Assembly (NCBI GenBank): GCA_016293435.1
Contig: JAEDEG010000145.1
Location: forward strand, 1 to 5,742
DNA from: Clostridia bacterium
Lineage (GTDB): Bacteria > Bacillota > Clostridia > UMGS1810
Direction of reading: 5' to 3'
DNA: 5,742 bases
Shown here piece by piece: positions 1 to 5,704 of this stretch. The notes under the pieces are model-generated. The model made no database searches and was not told the DNA's origin. It worked only from the letters and a program-made list of their open reading frames with translations. Each line of letters opens with the position of its first letter. Position 1 is the stretch's first letter. A program made the translations under genes and the position numbers.

Positions 1-1
1 T

Positions 2-256
2 AATTTCACATCAGAAACTGAGGCAGAGTGGAATAAAGTTATATCTGAGCAGGCAGGGCTTACAGGCGGTAAGAGAATTTGGTGGCAGACAATCGTTCCG
101 GGGGTGGACAATGCGTTTTTCTTCGTGGCGCAGGTTCCAAAGAAGATACCACAGCCAAGCTTTGCGCAAAACGGACTTCTCACGGTGACCATGAATCTGA
201 CAATCGATGAGTATGTTGGATTGGATGCAAAGGTTGATTTTGAGGCTGCAGCGTAA
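2..256 (+). CDS. Major tail (tube) protein, C-terminal part (5' truncated)
   Basis: An open frame enters from the left edge and runs to a TAA at 254-256, giving 84 residues of a protein whose start lies outside the window. The visible part looks beta-rich and ends with alternating hydrophobic residues (LLTVTMNLTIDEY, then VGLDAKVDFEAAA), as expected for the last strands of a tail tube fold. There is no signal peptide or membrane segment in the visible part. The identification rests mainly on position: in siphophages the major tail protein gene directly precedes the gpG/gpGT chaperone pair and the tape measure gene, and this frame occupies that slot. The product would form the stacked rings of the tail tube. 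A sheath protein or another structural protein cannot be excluded from the C-terminus alone. Confidence 0.7.
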   Translation, partial: NFTSETEAEWNKVISEQAGLTGGKRIWWQTIVPGVDNAFFFVAQVPKKIPQPSFAQNGLLTVTMNLTIDEYVGLDAKVDFEAAA

Positions 257-298
257 ACATAGGAAGTACAGATAGATACACATAAAATATATGCACAC

Positions 299-326
299 AA
301 GGGGTGGCTTGAAAGAGTCGCCCCTT
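299..326 (+). promoter_or_regulatory. Intergenic hairpin 1 (weak terminator or mRNA 3' end structure)
   Basis: The arms 299-309 (AAGGGGTGGCT) and 316-326 (AGTCGCCCCTT) pair over 11 positions, two of them G-U, around a 6-base loop TGAAAG. It lies 42 bases after the stop of the tail protein gene. What follows is TCCTTATG, not a T tract, so it is a poor intrinsic terminator; a stabiliser or processing signal at the 3' end of the highly expressed upstream message is at least as likely. Its right arm shares bases with the left arm of the next hairpin. Confidence 0.55.
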
Positions 327-354
327 TCCTTATGGAGAGCATAAGGGGAAAGGG
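322..354 (+). promoter_or_regulatory. Intergenic hairpin 2 covering the chaperone ribosome binding site
   Basis: The left arm 322-334 (CCCTTTCCTTATG) pairs with 340-354: 7 pairs next to a 5-base loop GAGAG, a 2-base bulge (347-348), then 6 more pairs. The right arm holds the purine-rich AAGGGGAAAGGG stretch that supplies the Shine-Dalgarno for the ATG at 362, so the folded form should reduce initiation of the chaperone gene. Bases 322-326 are also used by hairpin 1, so the two cannot form fully together. The regulatory role is inference; the pairing is visible. Confidence 0.5.
351..354 (+). promoter_or_regulatory. Ribosome binding site deciding the chaperone start
   Basis: AGGG at 351-354, within a purine run beginning at 343, lies 7 bases before the ATG at 362. 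This favours 362 over the in-frame ATG at 332, which has only pyrimidine-rich hairpin sequence in front of it and would add ten residues of unlikely composition (MESIRGKGNN). Confidence 0.65.
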
Positions 355-361
355 AAATAAT

Positions 362-793
362 ATGAAGTTTAAGGTAAATGGCAAGGAGTACAATGTAAGT
401 TTCGGATATAAGCCGACACTTAAGGCTAACTTACTATCAAGAATCGTAAAAAATAGCAAGAATATAGGAGAGGTTTCAGAAGTCGACGAGAGTATGAAAG
501 CTCTTGAAGATTTGATGATTTTTATACCGGATATGTTGCTTGTTGGACTTCAGAAGCATCACTCTGACGAATTTGGCTATGACTACGATACAAACAATGG
601 GTATGATGAGAAGCTCGACAAGGTATTTGATATTGTTTCTACTTATGTCGATGAAGAGGGTGGAGATATAGCACAGCTTTACAACGACCTTGAAGACGAG
701 TTGGAGAACAACAGTTTTTTAAAACAGATGCTCGAAAAGATGATGTCCCAGGAGACTCAGAGTGTGGAGAGCGAGAGCAAGACAAAGAACTAA
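362..793 (+). CDS. Tail assembly chaperone, zero-frame product (lambda gpG-like)
   Basis: This encodes 143 residues from ATG 362, chosen for its Shine-Dalgarno and because the protein then begins MKFKVNGKEYNVSFGYKPTL, the short beta-hairpin N-terminus common in Firmicutes tail assembly chaperones. The middle (about residues 45-115) is helical and strongly acidic; the end after the frameshift site is a short polar tail (QMLEKMM to SKTKN). There are no membrane or secretion signals, so it acts in the cytoplasm. In this family the protein binds the tape measure protein during tail assembly and is absent from the finished virion. Its place between tail protein and tape measure, and the slippery site near its 3' end that leads into the next frame, are diagnostic. 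A TAC_12-type family membership is possible but not tested. Sequence similarity in this class is low, so the call depends mostly on context and the frameshift. Confidence 0.82.
   Translation: MKFKVNGKEYNVSFGYKPTLKANLLSRIVKNSKNIGEVSEVDESMKALEDLMIFIPDMLLVGLQKHHSDEFGYDYDTNNGYDEKLDKVFDIVSTYVDEEGGDIAQLYNDLEDELENNSFLKQMLEKMMSQETQSVESESKTKN
715..724 (+). promoter_or_regulatory. Programmed -1 ribosomal frameshift site (tandem slippery heptamers)
   Basis: TTTTTTAAAA contains two overlapping X XXY YYZ heptamers in the correct register of the chaperone frame: T TTT TTA at 715-721 and T TTA AAA at 718-724. Slippage at either gives the same joint, Phe-Leu-Lys then Thr-Asp, because the codon after the shift at 721 is AAA. 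The -1 frame is open from 694 to 1194, so a slipped ribosome continues for 157 codons. A GGAG at 703-706, 11 bases upstream, lies at a spacing where Shine-Dalgarno-like elements are known to stimulate -1 slippage in bacteria. I saw no strong stem-loop immediately downstream. Confidence 0.87.
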
Positions 794-1197
794 CATGGGA
801 AGTTTACTGTAATGAAGTGCGTCCTTATTGGCTTATGGTCACAAAGGGTTACGGATTTACAGTTAATGATATAGACTTTTCCAATCCATCAGAGCTTGAG
901 CCTTATGCACAGGCTTACAGGCTCGAAAATAAGGAAAGGGATGCAGAAATGCACGCATGGATTGGAAGTTATATGATTTCCGCTATTGCGGTTTCGGTCG
1001 AAAAAGTTATTTTTGGCAAAAAATCAAGGCTAGAATATATCAAAAAACCGATTATCGAACAAATAGAGGAAGAAAACAGAGTTTTAACCGATGAAGATAT
1101 ACAAAAGCTAAGAGAACAATTTATGAACAAGCTTATCAATATGCAAAAGACATTTGAAGCAAATCATACAGATGAAATTCACAAAGACGGCAAGTAA
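724..1197 (+). CDS. Frameshift extension of the tail assembly chaperone (gpGT-like fusion, T part)
   Basis: Read after the -1 shift, this adds 157 residues to the first 121 of the chaperone, giving a fusion of about 278 residues. The extension starts with a polar linker (TDARKDDVPGDSE...), then LTWEVY at about 790-807, and a helical domain with RPYWLMVTKGYGF, a YAQAYRLENKERDAEMHAWIG stretch and a basic IFGKKSRLEYIKKPI segment. The tryptophan-containing helix followed by 'GKK...Y..KP' is the usual layout of the second tail chaperone frame in Firmicutes siphophages. Independent initiation is unlikely: the best candidate, GTG 817, has no convincing Shine-Dalgarno and would cut off the conserved-looking LTWEVY segment. 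By analogy with lambda, the T part contacts the tail tube subunits while the G part holds the tape measure. Its stop codon at 1195 is part of a terminator-like hairpin. Confidence 0.8.
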   Translation, partial: TDARKDDVPGDSECGEREQDKELTWEVYCNEVRPYWLMVTKGYGFTVNDIDFSNPSELEPYAQAYRLENKERDAEMHAWIGSYMISAIAVSVEKVIFGKKSRLEYIKKPIIEQIEEENRVLTDEDIQKLREQFMNKLINMQKTFEANHTDEIHKDGK

Positions 1198-1217
1198 TTA
1201 CGCTTGCCGTCTTTTTT
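1183..1217 (+). terminator. Intrinsic-terminator-like hairpin between chaperone and tape measure genes
   Basis: The stem pairs 1183-1194 (AAAGACGGCAAG) with 1203-1214 (CTTGCCGTCTTT): 12 perfect pairs with a G+C-rich core, an 8-base loop at 1195-1202, and six T at 1212-1217. This is the classic rho-independent form on the + strand; on the - strand the T run is only three bases. The left arm is the end of the chaperone fusion frame and the loop begins with its TAA. The T run ends 3 bases before the ATG at 1221. Because the genes on both sides belong to one assembly pathway, partial termination or anti-terminated read-through is more likely than a true operon end. Confidence 0.75.
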
Positions 1218-1241
1218 ACTATGACAGAAAGTTGGTGCACT

Positions 1242-4200
1242 ATGGAAAATGGCAGTATCGATGAGTTAAATTTAAAAATCAGCGCGACGACTAATAAAGC
1301 TAATAAGGCTATAGATGGTCTTATTAGCAACATAACAAGATTACAGTCGTCACTTGGTGGCATAGACACAAAAGGCCTTCAAAAGCTCTCTAGTGGTATA
1401 AGCATGCTTTCTACAGGTATGCGCCAAATGCAAAACATTAAGATGCCTGACTACAATAGGCTTGTCAAAGGGCTTAAGGCATTTGAACGAGTAGATGGAA
1501 CAAAATTATCTCAGTTGTCAAGCGGTATTGCGCCTTTAGCAAACTCAATTGGCATCTTGAATAATGCGAGGTTTGATAATAAAAATGTAACAAACTTTAT
1601 AAATGCAATAACTAGGTTGTCCAACTCAAACATACAAAACATAAATACAACTAATTTTGCATTGCTCGGCTCGAACCTTGCAAAATTGACAAGCTCACTA
1701 CAAAACGCAAAATATGTGAGCTCAAGCACGGTGCAAATAACCAATGCAATAGCTAAGCTTGCAGCATCCGGTACAAATGCTCAAGCAGCGAGTACATCCC
1801 TTCCACTATTAGGCGCAAACCTCAAGGCATTTATAAATAGCGTGGCTGGCGCAAGAACAGTATCGGAAAACGTCATAAACATGACAACCGCACTCGGTCA
1901 GCTTGCATCTGCCGGAGCGAGGACAGCCAAAACAGCCTCCAACCTTGGCATACTTGCAGTTGAGCTTAAGAAGTTTTTAGCAGTCATGTCTACCGCGCCA
2001 CAAGTTAGCGCAAACACGATTCAAATGACATCAGCACTTGCACAACTTGCATCTGCTGGCGGAAAAGTGTCTGTGGGCACTACAAAAGCATCTAATGGCA
2101 TAAAGTCATATAATCATAGTGCAAAGAGTGCAACGAAAAGCACACGCAGTCTTGCTTCTGCACTAGGCAAACTGTACGCGTCTTATTGGCTCATATTTAG
2201 AGCGTTTGGAGTGTTTGGAAAGGCTGTTGAGTACGCATCAGACCTTACAGAAGTACAAAATGTTGTTGATGTAACATTTGCGGATATGTCAAATAAGGTT
2301 GATAGGTACGCAAAGGACTCAATCAAAAAGTTTGGAATGTCGGAGCTTGCATTTAAGCAATACGCAAGCCGATTCCAAGCCATGGGCAGTGCTATGGGTA
2401 TTGACAAGACACTTATCGGCGACGCGAACAAGTACCTTGAAAAACAGACAAATCAATATATATCTGCGTCTGATTCTATGGCGGATGTGTCACTTAACCT
2501 TACAAAGCTGACAGCTGATATGGCATCTTTCTACAATGTTGAGCAAAAACTTGTAGCAGAAGATTTGGAAGCAATCTTTACAGGTCAGACAAGACCACTT
2601 AGGACTTACGGTCTTGACCTTACAGAAGCAACACTCAAGGAATGGGCTATGAAAAATGGCATGGACGCAAATATTGATACCATGTCACAAGCAGAAAAAA
2701 CAATGCTTAGGTATCAGTATGTCCTTGCGAATACAACTCAAGCCCAAGGAGACTTTGCACGTACAGTTAACACTTGGGCCAACCAGGTGCGAATACTGAA
2801 GGAGCAGTTTAGACAATTAGGTTCTGTGATTGGTAAAGGTGTTATAGCTGCATTTAAGCCGATGTTGCAAGGCCTTAACATTGTATTAACAAAGATTATT
2901 AAGTTTACTGAAAAAGTCCTCAATGCCTTAGGACAGATATTCGGTTGGAAGTATGAAATATCAAACAATGGAGCATTACAAGATGATTTTGAGTCGGCTG
3001 CAGAAAGCGCAGATGACCTAGCTTCAGGAACAGGCAAGGCCGCTAAAAATGCAAAAGAGTTAAAATCACATTTGCTCGCCATAGATGAGCTTAATGTTGT
3101 TGAGCCTGATACAGATACAGGTGGATCAGGTGGATCGGGCAGTGGTAGCGGTGGATTAGGAGATTATGCTGCAGATGGAGCAATGGGAAAGTTTGTTAAA
3201 AACGATACTTTGCTCGAAGCTTACAAGAGCAACATAAAAACACTTGAGCAACTTGGCAGTTTTCTTGGTGATACACTTAGCAAAACAATAGAAGGTATAA
3301 ATTGGGATTCTGTGTATAAAAAAGCCAGCAATTTTGGAAAAGGCTTTGCAGAGTTCTTAAACGGCCTTATAAGTCCTAGATTATTTAAAAACTTGGGTAA
3401 AACAATAGCTAATTCCATTAATACAGCACTTAATAGTCTTAACTCGTTTGCAAAAACTTTTAAGTGGGATAATTTAGGTAAATCAATCGGACAATCCGTT
3501 GTAGCGTTTTTCACAAATTGGGATGCTGGACTCACGGCACAGACGATGTTCAATTTTGGTGATGGTATCATTATTTCAATGACATCCGCGCTTGAAACGA
3601 TAAACAGCGAGAATGGGTTCCAGAGGATAGGAGAAAAAATCGGAGACTTTATCTCAAATATTGATTGGGCAAAGCTGGCTATCGATTTGTCAAAACTTGC
3701 AAATCAAATAGTATTATCGCTCACAAATACCATAAAGGGGCTTAAGCCATCAACCTTTAACAAGATAGGACAAGGAATTGTAGATTTTATTTGTAATGTC
3801 GATTGGGGAAGCCTTGTGTGGAATTTGGGAAAATTTTGGTATGGTTTTCAAGATGCTATCTCCGGCGCACAATCCGGATTTTTCACCGGAATAGCACAAG
3901 CGATTATCAATAATATCTTTGGAGAAGGCACATTTGAGAAGTTGCTAGGTGACAAGCTCAAGCCTATTCAGAAAATAATCGGGGATGCTTTCCTGTTTTT
4001 CCATAGCCCTATTGCATTTTTAATCAAAAATTTCAAAAAAATATGGAAAACCATAAAAGATGTGTTTGAAGGCGGAAGCAGAATAGCACGTACCGCGTGG
4101 GAAGCGGTATCCGGGTGGTTCGAGGAAAACATTTTTAATCCATTAAGTCAAGGCTTCACAAAGATATATGAGACGGTTTCTTATGTGTTTAATCATCCGA

Positions 4201-5306
4201 TTGATGCAATAAAACAAGCATGGGGATTTATTTGTGATTGGTTTAAACTCAATGTTACGGAGCCATTGAGCAAGAAATTTGATTGGCTTAAGGATAAACT
4301 GACAGACTCATTCAAATCCCCAACATCCTCAATCAAAGATACATGGGCAAGGCTTAAAACATGGTTTAACACCGAGGTTATAGGCCCATTAAGGACAAAG
4401 TTCGATAAACTTGGGCTTGTAATTTCTGACAGCTTTAAACTTGCAAAAAGTGTAGTTAAGGGTGTTTGGGAGACTGTAAGCAAGTGGTTTGAGGATAATG
4501 TCACTAATCCTATAAAGGATAAGTTTACACTGTTAAAACAAAATATAACCCTTAAGCTGTCCAACGCATGGAAGGAAATTAAGAGAGTATGGACAGGAGC
4601 CCCAAAATGGTTTGAGGAAAATGTGACATCTCCACTTAAAGAAAAGTTTGAGTGGATAAAGTTGAAAATCGGAGAAAAATTTTCAGGTGCATTTACAAAC
4701 GTAAAAAAGGCATGGTCTAATGCTCCTAATTGGTTTAGAAACAACATCATAAATCCATTACAAAATGCATGGCACAACGCGACGTTAAATATTAGTCATT
4801 TCTTCACATCGCTTTGGTCGTCTATCAAGCAAGGAGTCGCTCCTCCGATGAATGCTATTATTACTGCAGTAGAAAGCGCAGTTAATAAGATGATTAGAGG
4901 AGTCAATAAAATAATTGATGGTATTAACTCTGTTATCAAGGGCGCAAATAAGATTACAAAAAAGGATTGGTCTGAGATTAGCCCAATAAACGAAATATCG
5001 CTCGGAAGAATCACTTATGCAACAGGTGGATTCCCGGAGGATGGACTATTTTTTGCAAATCATGGAGAGCTTGTTGGTAAGTTTAGTAACGGAAAGACAG
5101 CAGTTGCTAATAATGAGCAGATTGTGACTGGAATTTCAATCGGTGTTGAAGCAGCGGTAAACAGAGCCCTTGCACCTTACCTTGCACAGATAGCACAAAA
5201 CACAAGAGAAACTGCAGATAAAAACAGTAGCATAAATATCGATGGCCGTACGCTTGCGTCCGAAACATTAAGTAGGACAAGGCGAAACGGCTATTCTTTT
5301 GCGTAA
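1242..5306 (+). CDS. Phage tail tape measure protein
   Basis: This encodes 1354 residues from ATG 1242 (1361 from ATG 1221; residue numbers here count from 1221). I prefer 1242: the ATG at 1221 sits 3 bases after the terminator T tract with no Shine-Dalgarno, while 1242 has a weak GGTG at 1234-1237, and MENGSIDELNLKI matches the usual start of such proteins. In order: degenerate N-terminal repeats (49-283); a hydrophobic stretch LYASYWLIFRAFGVFGKAV (318-336); a conserved-looking core (337-560) with FGMSELAFKQYASRFQAMG and EAIFTGQTRPLRTYGLDL, resembling the family signature domain; IDELN (621-625) followed by a Gly/Ser linker (632-646); an aromatic-helix region with NW/DW motifs (691-882); six 41-residue repeats (960-1205); and a C-terminal ATGGFPEDG to VANNEQIV motif (1267-1302) typical of Firmicutes tape measures. 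It runs inside the tail tube, sets tail length and is released at infection. No peptidase or lysozyme motif was recognised. Confidence 0.95.
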   Translation: MENGSIDELNLKISATTNKANKAIDGLISNITRLQSSLGGIDTKGLQKLSSGISMLSTGMRQMQNIKMPDYNRLVKGLKAFERVDGTKLSQLSSGIAPLANSIGILNNARFDNKNVTNFINAITRLSNSNIQNINTTNFALLGSNLAKLTSSLQNAKYVSSSTVQITNAIAKLAASGTNAQAASTSLPLLGANLKAFINSVAGARTVSENVINMTTALGQLASAGARTAKTASNLGILAVELKKFLAVMSTAPQVSANTIQMTSALAQLASAGGKVSVGTTKASNGIKSYNHSAKSATKSTRSLASALGKLYASYWLIFRAFGVFGKAVEYASDLTEVQNVVDVTFADMSNKVDRYAKDSIKKFGMSELAFKQYASRFQAMGSAMGIDKTLIGDANKYLEKQTNQYISASDSMADVSLNLTKLTADMASFYNVEQKLVAEDLEAIFTGQTRPLRTYGLDLTEATLKEWAMKNGMDANIDTMSQAEKTMLRYQYVLANTTQAQGDFARTVNTWANQVRILKEQFRQLGSVIGKGVIAAFKPMLQGLNIVLTKIIKFTEKVLNALGQIFGWKYEISNNGALQDDFESAAESADDLASGTGKAAKNAKELKSHLLAIDELNVVEPDTDTGGSGGSGSGSGGLGDYAADGAMGKFVKNDTLLEAYKSNIKTLEQLGSFLGDTLSKTIEGINWDSVYKKASNFGKGFAEFLNGLISPRLFKNLGKTIANSINTALNSLNSFAKTFKWDNLGKSIGQSVVAFFTNWDAGLTAQTMFNFGDGIIISMTSALETINSENGFQRIGEKIGDFISNIDWAKLAIDLSKLANQIVLSLTNTIKGLKPSTFNKIGQGIVDFICNVDWGSLVWNLGKFWYGFQDAISGAQSGFFTGIAQAIINNIFGEGTFEKLLGDKLKPIQKIIGDAFLFFHSPIAFLIKNFKKIWKTIKDVFEGGSRIARTAWEAVSGWFEENIFNPLSQGFTKIYETVSYVFNHPIDAIKQAWGFICDWFKLNVTEPLSKKFDWLKDKLTDSFKSPTSSIKDTWARLKTWFNTEVIGPLRTKFDKLGLVISDSFKLAKSVVKGVWETVSKWFEDNVTNPIKDKFTLLKQNITLKLSNAWKEIKRVWTGAPKWFEENVTSPLKEKFEWIKLKIGEKFSGAFTNVKKAWSNAPNWFRNNIINPLQNAWHNATLNISHFFTSLWSSIKQGVAPPMNAIITAVESAVNKMIRGVNKIIDGINSVIKGANKITKKDWSEISPINEISLGRITYATGGFPEDGLFFANHGELVGKFSNGKTAVANNEQIVTGISIGVEAAVNRALAPYLAQIAQNTRETADKNSSINIDGRTLASETLSRTRRNGYSFA
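1365..2069 (+). repeat. N-terminal degenerate protein repeats in the tape measure gene (43-48 residue period)
   Basis: The clearest copies are residues 120-167, 168-215, 216-263 and a partial copy from 264 to about 283, with a 48-residue period. Shared elements are an [IM]T[NTS]A[IL].[KQ]LA[AS][SA]G core, then LLG.NL or LGI-type and an F[IL] helix, ending in VS. Two earlier, more diverged copies are marked by LSSGI at 56-60 and 99-103, 43 apart. The pattern is alanine, serine and leucine rich and probably forms helical coiled segments. It is seen at protein level; the DNA copies are diverged, so these are old duplications. Confidence 0.7.
3111..3164 (+). other. Gly/Ser linker segment within the tape measure protein
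   Basis: Residues 631-648 read TDTGGSGGSGSGSGGLGD, a flexible low-complexity linker directly after the acidic IDELNVVEPDTD stretch. It divides the protein into an N-terminal part carrying the conserved core and a C-terminal part made of aromatic helical repeats. A linker at this place after a 'DELN' motif is a recurring feature of Firmicutes tape measure proteins, so it probably marks a domain boundary and possibly a processing point. Confidence 0.75.
3291..3866 (+). repeat. Middle degenerate repeats with NW/DW motifs in the tape measure gene
   Basis: Residues 691-882 contain recurring [ND]W or KW motifs: INWDSV (W695), FKWDNL (W749), IDWAKL (W816) and VDWGSL (W862), each followed by a helix with hydrophobic residues at heptad-like spacing and preceded by an IG..I..F segment. 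The last two units are the most alike: IGEKIGDFISNIDWAKL and IGQGIVDFICNVDWGSL, 46 residues apart. The period varies (54, 67, 46), so this is a loose repeat family, different from the strict 41-residue array downstream. Confidence 0.6.
4098..4835 (+). repeat. Six tandem 41-residue (123-bp) repeats in the tape measure gene
   Basis: Six units with no length change begin at W960, W1001, W1042, W1083, W1124 and W1165. The unit consensus is W, five residues, WF, two variable, N or equivalent, [VI], two variable, P[LI], three or four variable, F or W, then a basic amphipathic helix leading to the next W. The second tryptophans (966, 1007, 1048, 1089, 1130, 1171) and the prolines (974, 1015, 1056, 1097, 1138, 1179) keep the same 41 spacing. 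The proline probably breaks each unit into two helices. The sixth copy is the most diverged. DNA identity between units is modest, with differences at many third positions, so the period is kept by selection and not by recent duplication. Confidence 0.88.
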
Positions 5307-5314
5307 GGTGGTGG
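5305..5314 (+). promoter_or_regulatory. Ribosome binding site overlapping the tape measure stop
   Basis: AAGGTGGTGG at 5305-5314 overlaps the TAA at 5304-5306 and precedes ATG 5319. The match to the AAGGAGGTG consensus is good, and the overlap implies translational coupling between the tape measure gene and the next one. Confidence 0.7.
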
Positions 5315-5318
5315 AATT

Positions 5319-5702
5319 ATGGCGTTATCAGCATTTTTAAATGTTAATGGGTATAATTTCCCATGCCCTAGAGATGGATTTTCTTACACGCTATCCACAA
5401 CAGTTGATGGTGGCAGAAATGCGGATAATCAAGTTATAGGGCAGAGGATTGGAAGAGATTTAATAAAATTTGACCAAATGCAATGGGTAGGACTAAAGCC
5501 GGAAGTGTGGCAACGTATGTTAAAGGCAGTTGAACCATTTTACATACCTGTCACATTCGAGGATTTCAGGACCGGTAAGCCAATAACTATAACAATGTAT
5601 CCAGGCGACAGAAAGGCAAATCCGCTTTTTGTGGACCCTAAAACACACAAGGTCACTCAGTACAACGATTGCTCGTTTAATCTTATAGATTGTGGGTGGT
5701 AG
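5319..5702 (+). CDS. Small phage tail protein of uncertain role downstream of tape measure
   Basis: This encodes 127 residues starting at ATG 5319, 12 bases after the tape measure stop and with a strong Shine-Dalgarno. The sequence looks like a compact all-beta protein: LNVNGYNFPCPRDGFSYTLST at the start, a GRNADNQVIGQRIGRDLIKFDQMQW segment, then a helix (LKPEVWQRMLKAV), FYIPVTFEDFRTGKPITITMYPGD, and a closing strand YNDCSFNLIDCGW. The 'VNG...strand, R(N/D)A.G..I..RIG..' arrangement resembles short proteins of unknown function (DUF6711-like) found just after tape measure genes in Firmicutes phages; I could not test that. There is no signal peptide or membrane helix. Position suggests a tail-tip, distal-tail or tube-completion component, possibly with a tail-tube-like fold. 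Three cysteines (in FPCP, NDCS and IDCG) are noteworthy for a cytoplasmically assembled protein, but nothing shows metal binding. The gene is certain; its function is not. Confidence 0.8.
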   Translation: MALSAFLNVNGYNFPCPRDGFSYTLSTTVDGGRNADNQVIGQRIGRDLIKFDQMQWVGLKPEVWQRMLKAVEPFYIPVTFEDFRTGKPITITMYPGDRKANPLFVDPKTHKVTQYNDCSFNLIDCGW

Positions 5703-5703
5703 G
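5695..5703 (+). promoter_or_regulatory. Ribosome binding site of the last, partial gene
   Basis: GGTGGTAGG at 5695-5703 overlaps the TAG stop at 5700-5702 and lies just before ATG 5705; its GGTGG part is 5 bases from the start. Stop, Shine-Dalgarno and start are interleaved, which again suggests coupled translation in one operon. Confidence 0.55.
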
Positions 5704-5704
5704 C

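Noticed and set aside
278..297. AT-rich stretch ACACATAAAATATATGCACA as a possible promoter -10 region
   Set aside because: No recognisable -35 element at the right distance, and a late tail operon does not need an internal promoter here.
11..298. Antisense open frame opposite the tail protein 3' end
   Set aside because: Composition is Cys/Leu rich and atypical, it fully overlaps a convincing coding frame, and all other genes here run on the + strand.
332..361. In-frame upstream ATG (332) extending the chaperone by ten residues
   Set aside because: It lies in the stem of hairpin 2, has no Shine-Dalgarno, and the encoded MESIRGKGNN is simply the purine-rich ribosome binding region translated.
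817..1197. Separate gene starting at GTG 817
   Set aside because: No convincing ribosome binding site; the same frame stays open upstream to 694 and contains LTWEVY before 817; the slippery site explains its expression better.
2738..3571. Antisense open frames of about 115 codons opposite the tape measure gene
   Set aside because: Shadow frames of a long, well-supported gene; no family resemblance in their translations.
4193..4777. Antisense open frame of 194 codons opposite the 41-residue repeats
   Set aside because: The 123-bp repeat is a multiple of three, so a stop-free antisense register is repeated in each unit. Its translation is low-complexity Leu/Ser/Asn with no domain, and no start signal was evident.
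4098..4835. Possible CRISPR or DNA-level tandem array
   Set aside because: The repetition is at protein level with diverged DNA; there are no identical short repeats with unique spacers.
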